Positions 1 through 6,658 of a DNA stretch of 10,332 nt are shown here, one piece after another. The first letter of the stretch is position 1. Every line of letters starts with the position of its first letter. The notes under the pieces were generated by a model. The model saw nothing but the letters and a program-made list of their open reading frames with translations. It was not told where the DNA came from and made no database searches. A program made the translations under genes and the position numbers. Source of the stretch: JAUVKT01 sp964634565 (GTDB lineage Bacteria > Bacteroidota > Bacteroidia > Bacteroidales > VadinHA17); NCBI GenBank assembly GCA_964634565.1, contig CAZWLP010000079.1, positions 1 through 10,332 of the forward strand, written 5' to 3'.

Positions 1-54
1 GTGGATGTTAATACAGCCATGTTAGATTATTTAAGAATCATAAAAACCGAATAA
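1..54 (+). CDS. 3' end of an unidentified upstream gene (partial)
   Basis: The first 54 bases read open in frame 1 for 17 codons, encoding VDVNTAMLDYLRIIKTE, and end in TAA. The other two forward frames hit stops within 24 bases. The peptide is mixed and hydrophilic, as expected of the C-terminal tail of a soluble protein. It is too short to assign to a family. The gene ends 45 bases before psd, and a candidate promoter lies in that gap, so psd need not be co-transcribed with it. Confidence 0.5.
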   Translation: MDVNTAMLDYLRIIKTE

Positions 55-56
55 AG

Positions 57-85
57 TTATGCACACATCGCAGTTTATAAATTTG
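57..85 (+). promoter_or_regulatory. candidate Bacteroidota-type promoter of psd
   Basis: TAAATTTG at 78-85 matches the Bacteroidota -7 consensus TAnnTTTG at every fixed base. The triplet TTA at 57-59 lies 18 bases upstream and could stand in for the usual TTG at -33. Transcription would then begin near 91-93, leaving a leader of only about 8 bases before the ATG at 100. The -7 match is seen directly; the function is inferred. Confidence 0.45.
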
Positions 86-99
86 AGAAAATTGCTAAC

Positions 100-1074
100 A
101 TGAAAATAGCAAGGAATATTATAAAGAGATGGAGCATCATTTTATTGTTGCTTTCAGTAATTATCGCCCTGGTCTTTTATCCGCTACCGCCTCAGGATCC
201 TATTCAATATTATGAAAGAGAAAGCGGTCAGATAAAAATTGAAAAGGTGGCCGGCGAAAAGTGGTTGATATGGTTGTATTATAATCCAGCAGGAGAAGTA
301 ACCCTATGGGCATTGGCGAAAAGAAAGCTGGTTTCATCGATCTATGGGAATATGATGGATCGAAATTCATCAGCAAAAAAGATACGTCCCTTTATTGAAG
401 ATTTTGATATTGATATGAGTGTTGCTCAAAAACAGGATTTCAGCAATTTCAACGATTTTTTTATACGAAAACTAAAGAATGATGCAAGACCCATTGATAC
501 CTGCTCTAATATTGTTGTTTCACCTGCCGATGGAAAAATTTTGGCATATAGCGATATTAGCAACTCCGATTTTATAATAAAAGGAAAGCGCTTTAATGTA
601 TCTTCCTTCCTGGATAATCCTGATCTTGCACAAAGGTACCATGACGGTGCCCTTCTTATTATAAGGCTGGCCCCGGTCGATTACCATCGTTTTCATTTTC
701 CGGTCAGTGGAAATTTATCTTCAAATAAAAAGATTAAGGGTGACTATTATTCAGTAAACCCCTTTGCCTTGCGTAAAAAGGCTGAAATCTTATGTCTGAA
801 CAAACGAGAATATACAATTCTTTCAAATCCTTTGTTTGGTGATCTTATTATGGCCGAAGTTGGTGCCACCATGGTAGGGAGCATTAAACAAACTTATAAG
901 TCAGCTTCTGTATATAAAGGCGAAGAGAAAGGCTACTTTAAATTTGGCGGCTCAACGGTAGTGCTGCTATTTGAAAAAAATAAAATCCATATAGATAAGG
1001 ATTTATTGATTAATACAGCAAAGGGATATGAAACTACTGTTAGAATGGGAGAAAGAATTGCTAAAGAAAAATAA
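100..1074 (+). CDS. psd: phosphatidylserine decarboxylase, type II-like, membrane-anchored
   Basis: This enzyme decarboxylates phosphatidylserine to phosphatidylethanolamine at the cytoplasmic membrane. The 324-residue protein begins with a basic stretch and one hydrophobic helix (about residues 11-28), a likely membrane anchor. The family core follows: NDFFIRKL near 118-125, SPADGK with Asp144, YHRFHFP with His196 and His199, and FGGST at 282-286. In this family the proenzyme cleaves itself before the Ser of the xGS(S/T) motif, here Ser285, creating the pyruvoyl cofactor and two chains. The GGST form, rather than LGST, together with the length, points to the type II branch; the shorter form common in Bacteroidales is nearer 220 residues. 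No phosphatidylserine synthase gene is adjacent. All three catalytic elements are present, so an active enzyme is likely. It could instead be a paralogue with another amine-acid substrate. Confidence 0.92.
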   Translation: MKIARNIIKRWSIILLLLSVIIALVFYPLPPQDPIQYYERESGQIKIEKVAGEKWLIWLYYNPAGEVTLWALAKRKLVSSIYGNMMDRNSSAKKIRPFIEDFDIDMSVAQKQDFSNFNDFFIRKLKNDARPIDTCSNIVVSPADGKILAYSDISNSDFIIKGKRFNVSSFLDNPDLAQRYHDGALLIIRLAPVDYHRFHFPVSGNLSSNKKIKGDYYSVNPFALRKKAEILCLNKREYTILSNPLFGDLIMAEVGATMVGSIKQTYKSASVYKGEEKGYFKFGGSTVVLLFEKNKIHIDKDLLINTAKGYETTVRMGERIAKEK

Positions 1075-1090
1075 TAAATTAGTAAAATGA

Positions 1091-1111
1091 TCGCCAGTAT
1101 CTACCAGGCGA
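1091..1111. other. imperfect inverted repeat downstream of psd
   Basis: TCGCC at 1091-1095 pairs with GGCGA at 1107-1111. Inside them GTA (1097-1099) can pair with TAC (1102-1104) across a small internal loop. It sits 17 bases after the psd stop codon, where a transcript-end structure would be expected. No U-tract follows, so it is at best a weak terminator or an mRNA 3'-end stabiliser. Confidence 0.25.
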
Positions 1112-1148
1112 CCTGTAAATAGGCAGCTTAAAGTGCACAATTAAACTT

Positions 1149-1180
1149 TTGAGTTTAAAGTCTGGTGTTTACTATTTTTT
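1149..1180 (+). promoter_or_regulatory. candidate promoter of the U32 gene
   Basis: TTG at 1149-1151 lies 21 bases before TATTTTTT at 1173-1180. The latter matches TAnnTTTG at all fixed bases but the last. Transcription would begin near 1187, about 20 bases before the U32 start codon. The TTG falls in the loop of a 6-bp inverted repeat (TTAAAC at 1141-1146, GTTTAA at 1153-1158). The T-rich run makes chance matching easy, so confidence is modest. Confidence 0.35.
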
Positions 1181-1205
1181 TACTTAAGATTCATATAAAT
1201 GAATA

Positions 1206-3446
1206 ATGATAAGAAAAATCGAATTACTGGCACCCGGTGGAGATATTGATTCCATAAAAGCTGCAATTCTTGCCGGGGCCGATGCCGTTTACTGTGGCTT
1301 GAATAAATTTAATGCAAGAAACCGGGCATCAAACATAAGCTTTGAAGATCTGCAGGGTATCGTAAGATTGGCACATAAAAACAGTTGCGAGGTATTTCTA
1401 ACCCTTAATATCATTATACCCGATAGTGAAATTCCGGCAATTATAAAGTTACTCAACAGACTGGTTAATGCCCATATCGATGGTGTGATCGTTCAGGATA
1501 TGGGCATATTCTATCTCTTGGGTAAATATTTTAAAGGCCTGAAAATACATGCATCCACACAGCTAACAAGCCATAACAAAGGTCAGATTGAGTTTTTAAG
1601 CAAACTGAATGCTCAACGGGTTAACCTGTCCAGAGAGTTGAATATTAATGAAATAAAAAACCTGAGCACTGTTGCACATAAAAACAGTGTCTTAACAGAA
1701 GTATTTGTTCATGGTTCGTATTGCATCTCCTTTTCAGGTATCTGCTATATGAGTTCTGTACATAGAGGCAACTCCGGTAATCGTGGCAGATGCAGTCAGC
1801 CATGCAGAGACAAATATATAAGGACCTCTGAGGGGAATGACTACCCTCTTAACCTGAAAGATAATTCGGCATATTTTGATTTAAAGGAACTGTATGATGC
1901 CGGGGTCGACTCACTAAAGATAGAAGGAAGAATTAAAGATTATGAATACGTATATACCGTTGTAAATGCATGGAAAAAACAGATTAGCCATTTTAATGAT
2001 AAAAACAGTCTGATAGACGACAATAGTGATCTTTACAAGGTATTTAACCGAGACTTCTCAAATTCATTCTTAAGGGGAGATATTAATAAGGATATGTTTA
2101 TTGATAATCCCGGAAATCATTCAATTAAACACCTCTTTGAGATTAATAATTGCTGTTCAAATGAAGAAAGGGAGAAGCACATTACCGAATTTTATAAAGA
2201 AAAAGAGAAGCTCAAAACTTACATTAAGAAGAAAACAGAACAATTTAACATTGCTAAAATCCCATTAGTAATAAGTATCTCAGGGACATGTGATATGCCA
2301 TTAAAGATATCAGTTAAAACTCCGGCAACATCATTTGATATATTCTCCGAGTCAGGGCTGACAGATACTGGATCAGAAGCCTTGAATCACAAGATGATTC
2401 TTAAAAGACTGAAGGCAATAAATGACACTGAATATTTTATTAAGGATATGGAACTTAATTTAGACTCAGCACTTTATCTTCCCTTTAAGGAACTCACTTC
2501 AATAAAAAAAAGAATATTGTTTATCCTGAATGGATCAAGAGAAATGATTGCCCCTGTTAATGTTCCTATCTTAAAGAGACTGAACTCAATAAAAGACAAG
2601 CCTGCTCTTTCAGTAATAATATCATCCTATAAAGATATTGACATATGCAATGATGCCTCTGTAGATTTCTATTTTAAGCTCCCTAATAGTTTCAAAAATG
2701 AAGATTCAGTGTTGCCAGATCTTTTTGAAAGAAATAAGAACCTAAAACCCTGGTTTCCATCTATATTAATAGGCGGTGACTATTTGGCTGCAGTGGAATT
2801 CCTTGAAGAGCTTCAACCGAAGCGTATTGTAACAGATAATACAGGAATAGCTTTTGAGGCCTATAAAAAAGGAATACCCTGGATAGCAGGCCCCGACCTT
2901 AACATTGCTAATTCCTATAGCTTATTATGCTTAAAAGAGAATTTCAACTGCTATGGTTCATTTCTTTCAAATGAAATAAGTAAACGTGAAATTATGTCTG
3001 TTAAAAAGCCTGAGGATTTCAAACTATACTGCAGCATCTATCAGCCTATAACACTTATGACAAGCAGGCAATGCTTAACTAATCAGGTAAGCGGATGTGA
3101 AAAAGACAAGATGGATAATAATTGTATTCAACAATGTGAGAAGTATTCAACCATTACAAATATGAAGAAAGAGACTTACATTATTGATAAAACAAAGGGA
3201 AACTATCATAGATTATATAATGCGTCCAACCTGCTGAATACTGATATAGTTACAGATATACCCGATCTATTTTCCAGCTTCTTTATTGATTTGAGTAATA
3301 TAAAAACCGAGACTGAAATTGAAACAGACAAAGCAAGTCTGATTAAGGTTTTTAAAAAACATCTAAGTGGAAATTCTAATGCAACGCGACAACTTAAACA
3401 CATTATTCATCCGTCAATTAATACTCAATATTATGTTGGTATATAA
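1206..3446 (+). CDS. U32-family protein, RlhA-like 23S rRNA hydroxylase candidate
   Basis: The 746-residue protein opens with the U32 barrel signature (ELLAPGGDIDSIKAAILAG at residues 6-24, then GADAVYCG). It carries the U32 core motif VHGSYC...SGIC...GNRGRC..PCR, giving cysteines 173, 180, 196 and 200; in studied U32 enzymes four such cysteines bind an iron-sulfur cluster. DSLKIEGRIK at 235-244 is also typical. E. coli RlhA is a similarly long U32 protein that hydroxylates C2501 of 23S rRNA, whereas the tRNA enzymes TrhP and YrrN/YrrO are much shorter. Length and extra C-terminal region therefore favour RlhA. A second cysteine group (C623, C631, C640, C644) lies in the C-terminal part. The database label 'peptidase' is historical and is not supported as the main role. 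The ATG at 1206 places the conserved N-terminus correctly; an ATG at 1199 is out of frame. The next gene starts 31 bases after the stop and may be co-transcribed. Confidence 0.9.
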   Translation: MIRKIELLAPGGDIDSIKAAILAGADAVYCGLNKFNARNRASNISFEDLQGIVRLAHKNSCEVFLTLNIIIPDSEIPAIIKLLNRLVNAHIDGVIVQDMGIFYLLGKYFKGLKIHASTQLTSHNKGQIEFLSKLNAQRVNLSRELNINEIKNLSTVAHKNSVLTEVFVHGSYCISFSGICYMSSVHRGNSGNRGRCSQPCRDKYIRTSEGNDYPLNLKDNSAYFDLKELYDAGVDSLKIEGRIKDYEYVYTVVNAWKKQISHFNDKNSLIDDNSDLYKVFNRDFSNSFLRGDINKDMFIDNPGNHSIKHLFEINNCCSNEEREKHITEFYKEKEKLKTYIKKKTEQFNIAKIPLVISISGTCDMPLKISVKTPATSFDIFSESGLTDTGSEALNHKMILKRLKAINDTEYFIKDMELNLDSALYLPFKELTSIKKRILFILNGSREMIAPVNVPILKRLNSIKDKPALSVIISSYKDIDICNDASVDFYFKLPNSFKNEDSVLPDLFERNKNLKPWFPSILIGGDYLAAVEFLEELQPKRIVTDNTGIAFEAYKKGIPWIAGPDLNIANSYSLLCLKENFNCYGSFLSNEISKREIMSVKKPEDFKLYCSIYQPITLMTSRQCLTNQVSGCEKDKMDNNCIQQCEKYSTITNMKKETYIIDKTKGNYHRLYNASNLLNTDIVTDIPDLFSSFFIDLSNIKTETEIETDKASLIKVFKKHLSGNSNATRQLKHIIHPSINTQYYVGI

Positions 3447-3467
3447 TTCTAACAATTAAAAAGAATC

Positions 3468-3472
3468 GAGGT
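3468..3472 (+). promoter_or_regulatory. ribosome binding site of the secreted-protein gene
   Basis: GAGGT lies 5 bases before the ATG at 3478. It is one of the few clear Shine-Dalgarno sequences in the window and supports both the start choice and translation of this gene. Confidence 0.5.
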
Positions 3473-3477
3473 AAATT

Positions 3478-4068
3478 ATGAAAAAATCAATACTGGCACT
3501 TAGTATTCTTATAAGTTTAATTAATAGTATTTACGGACAAGATTCTGATAAGAGCAAAAATACGTATGGCATACTGCTTATGGCAGGTGGAAGGTATGAT
3601 AATTATCGAATGTGTGTTGCCAGTCCTGCAGGAGTAAAAGGTGGATCGATGGCAGACATTATGTTTATCAGCAAACACAGGCTTAATGATAGTCATTCCT
3701 TAACTTTTAATCTTCCGATTATGCGTCCTGTCCTTTTCGGACTGGCATTTAAAATGCTGCAGTTTGAGCCCGAGATTACGCTTGAATACAATAAATTAAT
3801 AAGTGAAAGAATCGATCTTGTAACAGGTCCTGGAATTGGAATCAGCTTTCACTACGGACCAGACTATAAATCTGATCTCAGTAATCCTGGTGAATCTTTT
3901 TTTGCCATGGGTCCCTTACTTAGCTGGCAAGGTGGAATTGAATTTAAAAAGGAATCTTATGTTAAAAGTGTTGCCGGATTAAAAGCATTTTATGTTCCCC
4001 TTTTTGCAAAGAACAGATCTGCAGGAACAGTGCTGGGAGGAGCATTACTCTACACTTACTATTTTTAA
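3478..4068 (+). CDS. secreted, probable outer-membrane beta-barrel protein of unknown function
   Basis: I do not recognise this 196-residue protein. It starts with a clear signal peptide: two lysines, a hydrophobic core at residues 4-18, and a likely cleavage after SIYG, so the mature protein would begin QDSDK. The mature part is rich in Gly, Ser, Tyr and Phe, with alternating stretches such as HSLTFNLPI and GIGISFHYGP. It ends YTYYF, and a terminal aromatic residue is typical of outer-membrane barrels. A small barrel of about eight strands is a reasonable inference. There is one cysteine (C46), placed too far in to be a lipoprotein site. The gene starts 31 bases after the U32 gene with a good ribosome binding site, so read-through from that gene is plausible, but nothing suggests a functional link. 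Confidence 0.75.
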   Translation: MKKSILALSILISLINSIYGQDSDKSKNTYGILLMAGGRYDNYRMCVASPAGVKGGSMADIMFISKHRLNDSHSLTFNLPIMRPVLFGLAFKMLQFEPEITLEYNKLISERIDLVTGPGIGISFHYGPDYKSDLSNPGESFFAMGPLLSWQGGIEFKKESYVKSVAGLKAFYVPLFAKNRSAGTVLGGALLYTYYF

Positions 4069-4174
4069 GAATATACACTATATTAATAAATAATTAATAC
4101 TGAGTTTTCCAATAGCTAAATGCAAGCACCAAAAGTTGGAATACAAATAAACTGAAATGAACAAAAAAGTATTA

Positions 4175-4199
4175 AATTGTTTAACAATTAATATATTTA
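4175..4199 (+). promoter_or_regulatory. palindrome and -7-like element before the ZIP transporter
   Basis: AATTGTT at 4175-4181 and AACAATT at 4183-4189 form a perfect 7-bp inverted repeat around a single T. Two bases later TATATTTA (4192-4199) matches TAnnTTTG except at the last base. An operator just upstream of a -7 element is a classical repressor position, and metal transporters are commonly controlled by metal-sensing repressors. The TTG inside the palindrome is too close (12 bases) to serve as a normal -33. The region is very AT-rich, so chance is possible. Confidence 0.3.
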
Positions 4200-4231
4200 G
4201 TGCTAAAGTATAATAATTAAAAAATATAAGA

Positions 4232-5041
4232 TTGGAAGAGCTACTTAATTTTAATCCGATTCTGCTGGCTTTAGGAGCAACGCTTTTTACCTGGTTTGTT
4301 ACAGCAGCAGGATCTTCAATGGTTTTCTTTTTTAAAAACATCAATCAAAAGGTTCTGAACTCCATGCTTGGCTTTGCAGCGGGAATAATGATAGCAGCAA
4401 GTTTTTGGTCCTTGCTCAAACCTGCCATTGAAATGTCTGAAGAGAATGGTTCTATCCCATGGGTACCTGCTGTAGTCGGTTTTCTATCCGGAGGAGCTTT
4501 TTTATTTCTGGTAGATAAAATTCTACCCCACCTGCATTTAGGATTATCTACTGAAAAAGCTGAAGGAATAAAAACATCCTGGCAAAGGAGCGTTTTGCTT
4601 GTTCTTGCAATAACTTTACATAATATACCTGAGGGATTAGCAGTGGGAGTTGCATTTGGAGCACTGGCAAATAATCCTGATGTCGGTATGCTTTCGGGAG
4701 CAATAGCTCTGGCTATTGGTATCGGACTACAAAACTTTCCTGAAGGTGCTGCAGTTTCAATTCCTCTTCGAAGAGAAGGATTTTCCAGATTAAAAGCATT
4801 TAATTACGGACAACTTTCAGGTATTGTTGAACCTATTGCCGGTGTGATAGGCGCATATCTGGTATTAACAATAACCCCCTTACTGCCCTATGCTCTTTCC
4901 TTTGCAGCCGGAGCAATGATTTTTGTCGTAGTTGAAGAATTAATCCCTGAGTCACAAATGGGAAATGAGACTGACTTATCTACAGTCGGGGCAATGTTTG
5001 GTTTTGCTACAATGATGCTTCTGGATGTTGCATTAGGTTAA
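4232..5041 (+). CDS. ZIP-family divalent metal transporter (GufA/BbZIP-like)
   Basis: This 269-residue integral membrane protein belongs to the ZIP family, which moves Zn2+ and related divalent metals into the cytoplasm. About eight hydrophobic segments are visible. The two signature helices carry the metal-site residues: HNIPEG at 130-135 and QNFPEG at 167-172. A later segment has VVVEELIPE at 232-240, with acidic residues typical of this branch. The QNxPEG form resembles the GufA/BbZIP subgroup rather than ZupT. The histidine-containing loop between TM3 and TM4 is short (HLHLG near 100-104). The start is TTG: an in-frame stop lies at 4214-4216, the only other candidate is ATA, and the first in-frame ATG (residue 30) would remove the first helix. 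The natural substrate cannot be read from the sequence. Confidence 0.92.
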   Translation: MEELLNFNPILLALGATLFTWFVTAAGSSMVFFFKNINQKVLNSMLGFAAGIMIAASFWSLLKPAIEMSEENGSIPWVPAVVGFLSGGAFLFLVDKILPHLHLGLSTEKAEGIKTSWQRSVLLVLAITLHNIPEGLAVGVAFGALANNPDVGMLSGAIALAIGIGLQNFPEGAAVSIPLRREGFSRLKAFNYGQLSGIVEPIAGVIGAYLVLTITPLLPYALSFAAGAMIFVVVEELIPESQMGNETDLSTVGAMFGFATMMLLDVALG

Positions 5042-5094
5042 ACCACAGGGCGAGAACTCCTTTTATAAGCCATATAAGGTATGATTTAATTGCC

Positions 5095-5102
5095 TACCTT
5101 TG
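5095..5102 (+). promoter_or_regulatory. Bacteroidota -7 promoter element of the helicase gene
   Basis: TACCTTTG, followed by CA, is the textbook Bacteroidota -7 element (TAnnTTTG). No TTG lies at the usual distance upstream. Transcription would start near 5108-5111, giving a leader of about 60 bases to the ATG at 5172. The element overlaps the TTG at 5100, which rules against that TTG as a start codon. A GGGGGA stretch at 5151-5156 is purine-rich but rather far from the ATG. Confidence 0.6.
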
Positions 5103-5171
5103 CATCTTCATAATATAATCCCGCAAAATTTATCTCAATCATTTTATAGGGGGAATAATAAACAGCAAATA

Positions 5172-6446
5172 ATGCAATTTGAAGATCTGAAAATTATTGA
5201 GCCTATCATTAAGGCTCTGAAAGAAGAGAAGTATATTGAGCCAACAGCAATTCAGGAAAAAGCGATTCCTCTTATACTAAATAAAAATGACGTTCTTGGC
5301 AGCGCACAAACCGGAACAGGTAAAACTGCGGCTTTTGCCATTCCAATCCTGCAGCACCTGTATCTTGAACAAATAAATAAGAAAGGTCCACACGAAATAC
5401 ATGCACTTATCATCACTCCTACTCGTGAACTTGCAATTCAGATATCTGAGAGTTTTACAACTTATGGAAAGTATACAGGAATAAAAAATACTGTTATTTT
5501 CGGAGGAGTAACCCAGGGCTCCCAAACTAACGCCCTTCGCAGAGGTGTCGATGTTCTTGTTGCAACACCCGGAAGGCTTCTCGACCTTATAGATCAGGGA
5601 TTTATTAATTTAAGGTTTATTAAATACTTTGTACTGGACGAAGCAGACCGGATGCTCGATATGGGTTTTATACACGACATTCGAAAGATTATCGCAATAT
5701 TACCGGTAAAGAGACAATCGTTATTTTTTTCGGCAACAATGCCAAAAAATATTGTAGAACTTTCGAGAAAGATCCTGAGGGATCCTGAGAAAGTAGAGGT
5801 AAGTCCGGTATCTTCTACCGCTGAAACTATAAAACAATATCTGTATTATACTAATAAATCAAGTAAGAAAGACTTGCTTTATTATATACTTCAGGATCAA
5901 AATATCGAGCAGGCATTGCTATTCTCCAGAACAAAACATGGTGCTGATAAAATAGCACGCAACCTAAAAAAGAAGAAAATTAAAACAGCTTCAATACACG
6001 GGGATAAAGCGCAGAATCAAAGACAAAAAGCCCTGAGAGATTTTAAAGATGGTCAGATTAGAATATTGGTAGCAACAGATATTGCTGCAAGAGGTATTGA
6101 TATTGATAAAATGAAATATGTTATAAATTATGATATACCGAATATTGCAGAAACGTATGTCCATAGAATTGGCCGGTCTGGCAGAGCAGGAGAAGAAGGT
6201 ACTGCAATATCCATTTGCGAACCTGAAGAGAATGCTTTTATAAAAGATATTGAGAAACTGATAAACCGGAAGATCGAAATAGTTAATGATAATCCCTTTC
6301 CACAAACAGAAAACCCAATGACAGAAAAGGAAAAGAAGGAATGGGAAAATGAGAAACAACGGAGAAAACAAGAATTCTTTGCTACAAAGAATAAAAAACA
6401 AAACAGAACAGACTCATCAAAATCTTACAGGAAAAACAATAAATAA
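5172..6446 (+). CDS. rhlE: DEAD-box ATP-dependent RNA helicase, RhlE-like
   Basis: This 424-residue protein unwinds RNA duplexes using ATP and probably acts in ribosome assembly or mRNA turnover. All core motifs are present in order: Q motif with PTAIQ (24-28), Walker A AQTGTGKT (45-52), PTRELA (83-88), TPGR (132-135), DEAD (156-159), SAT (187-189), LLFSRTK (249-255), ATDIAARGID (301-310) and HRIGRSGRAG (331-340). A basic, lysine- and asparagine-rich tail from about 380 probably binds RNA; its length is modest. I start it at the ATG at 5172 because the family begins just before the aromatic residue of the Q motif (MQFEDL). The in-frame TTG at 5100 lies inside the promoter -7 element, and its 24 extra residues look random. 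RhlE is favoured over DeaD or SrmB from the motif spelling and the lack of extra C-terminal domains. Confidence 0.93.
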   Translation: MQFEDLKIIEPIIKALKEEKYIEPTAIQEKAIPLILNKNDVLGSAQTGTGKTAAFAIPILQHLYLEQINKKGPHEIHALIITPTRELAIQISESFTTYGKYTGIKNTVIFGGVTQGSQTNALRRGVDVLVATPGRLLDLIDQGFINLRFIKYFVLDEADRMLDMGFIHDIRKIIAILPVKRQSLFFSATMPKNIVELSRKILRDPEKVEVSPVSSTAETIKQYLYYTNKSSKKDLLYYILQDQNIEQALLFSRTKHGADKIARNLKKKKIKTASIHGDKAQNQRQKALRDFKDGQIRILVATDIAARGIDIDKMKYVINYDIPNIAETYVHRIGRSGRAGEEGTAISICEPEENAFIKDIEKLINRKIEIVNDNPFPQTENPMTEKEKKEWENEKQRRKQEFFATKNKKQNRTDSSKSYRKNNK

Positions 6447-6480
6447 GCAGCATATCAACTTAGCATGGTTGATAAGCAGT

Positions 6481-6603
6481 ATGAGCTTAATCATCTTTAG
6501 AGCGAAAGGAACTCAGCTAACTATTGGGCCCTATGAACCGGACCAACAAGGTTTTCCTGAAAAAGCATTTTTGGAAAGTTTAAAAAAGGCCGGGACAGAA
6601 TGA
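6481..6603 (+). pseudogene. short ORF or frameshifted small gene of unknown function
   Basis: An ATG at 6481 opens a 40-codon frame ending LESLKKAGTE, with plausible protein-like composition (GPYEPDQQGFPEKAF in the middle) and ordinary codon use. No family is recognised. An alternative ATG at 6465 starts MVDKQYELNHL and stops at TAG 6498-6500. Removing one T of the CTTTAG run at 6495-6500 would join this to the second frame as one 45-residue peptide reading ...ELNHLRAKGTQL.... That could mean a recent one-base frameshift, a sequencing error, or coincidence. The longer reading from 6349 overlaps the helicase and is not credible. It sits in the longest intergenic space of the window, before the thyA promoter candidate. 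Confidence 0.3.
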
Positions 6604-6621
6604 TAAAAGAGAAATAAAAAC

Positions 6622-6629
6622 TATTTTTG
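6622..6629 (+). promoter_or_regulatory. candidate -7 promoter element of thyA
   Basis: TATTTTTG matches TAnnTTTG at every fixed base and lies 29 bases before the thyA ATG at 6659. No TTG stands at the usual -33 distance, so it may be a weak or activator-dependent promoter. Transcription would start around 6636, leaving a leader of roughly 23 bases. Confidence 0.4.
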
Positions 6630-6658
6630 ATAACAAATCAATCTAAACAAAGAATAAG

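Noticed and set aside
4078..4344. Minus-strand frame of 88 codons across the secreted-protein/ZIP gap
   Set aside because: Half of it overlaps the first helix of the ZIP transporter, and the rest is very AT-rich intergenic DNA with no recognisable motif or upstream signals.
5058..5080. Possible hairpin CCTTTTATA/TATAAGG as a terminator after the ZIP gene
   Set aside because: The stem needs a two-base bulge, is nearly all A-T, and has no T-tract after it.
5100..5171. Extension of the helicase to a TTG start, adding 24 residues
   Set aside because: The TTG is part of the TACCTTTG promoter element, the extra residues do not look like family sequence, and the ATG at 5172 gives the normal N-terminus.
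5991..6401. Minus-strand frame of 136 codons opposite the helicase
   Set aside because: Phe/Ile/Cys-rich reverse complement of helicase motifs IV-VI and the lysine-rich tail; a shadow rather than a membrane protein.
6349..6480. Longer 84-codon reading of the small ORF, overlapping the helicase end
   Set aside because: The first 33 codons lie in the lysine-rich helicase tail in another frame and give low-complexity polar sequence; only the part after 6465 or 6481 could be real.
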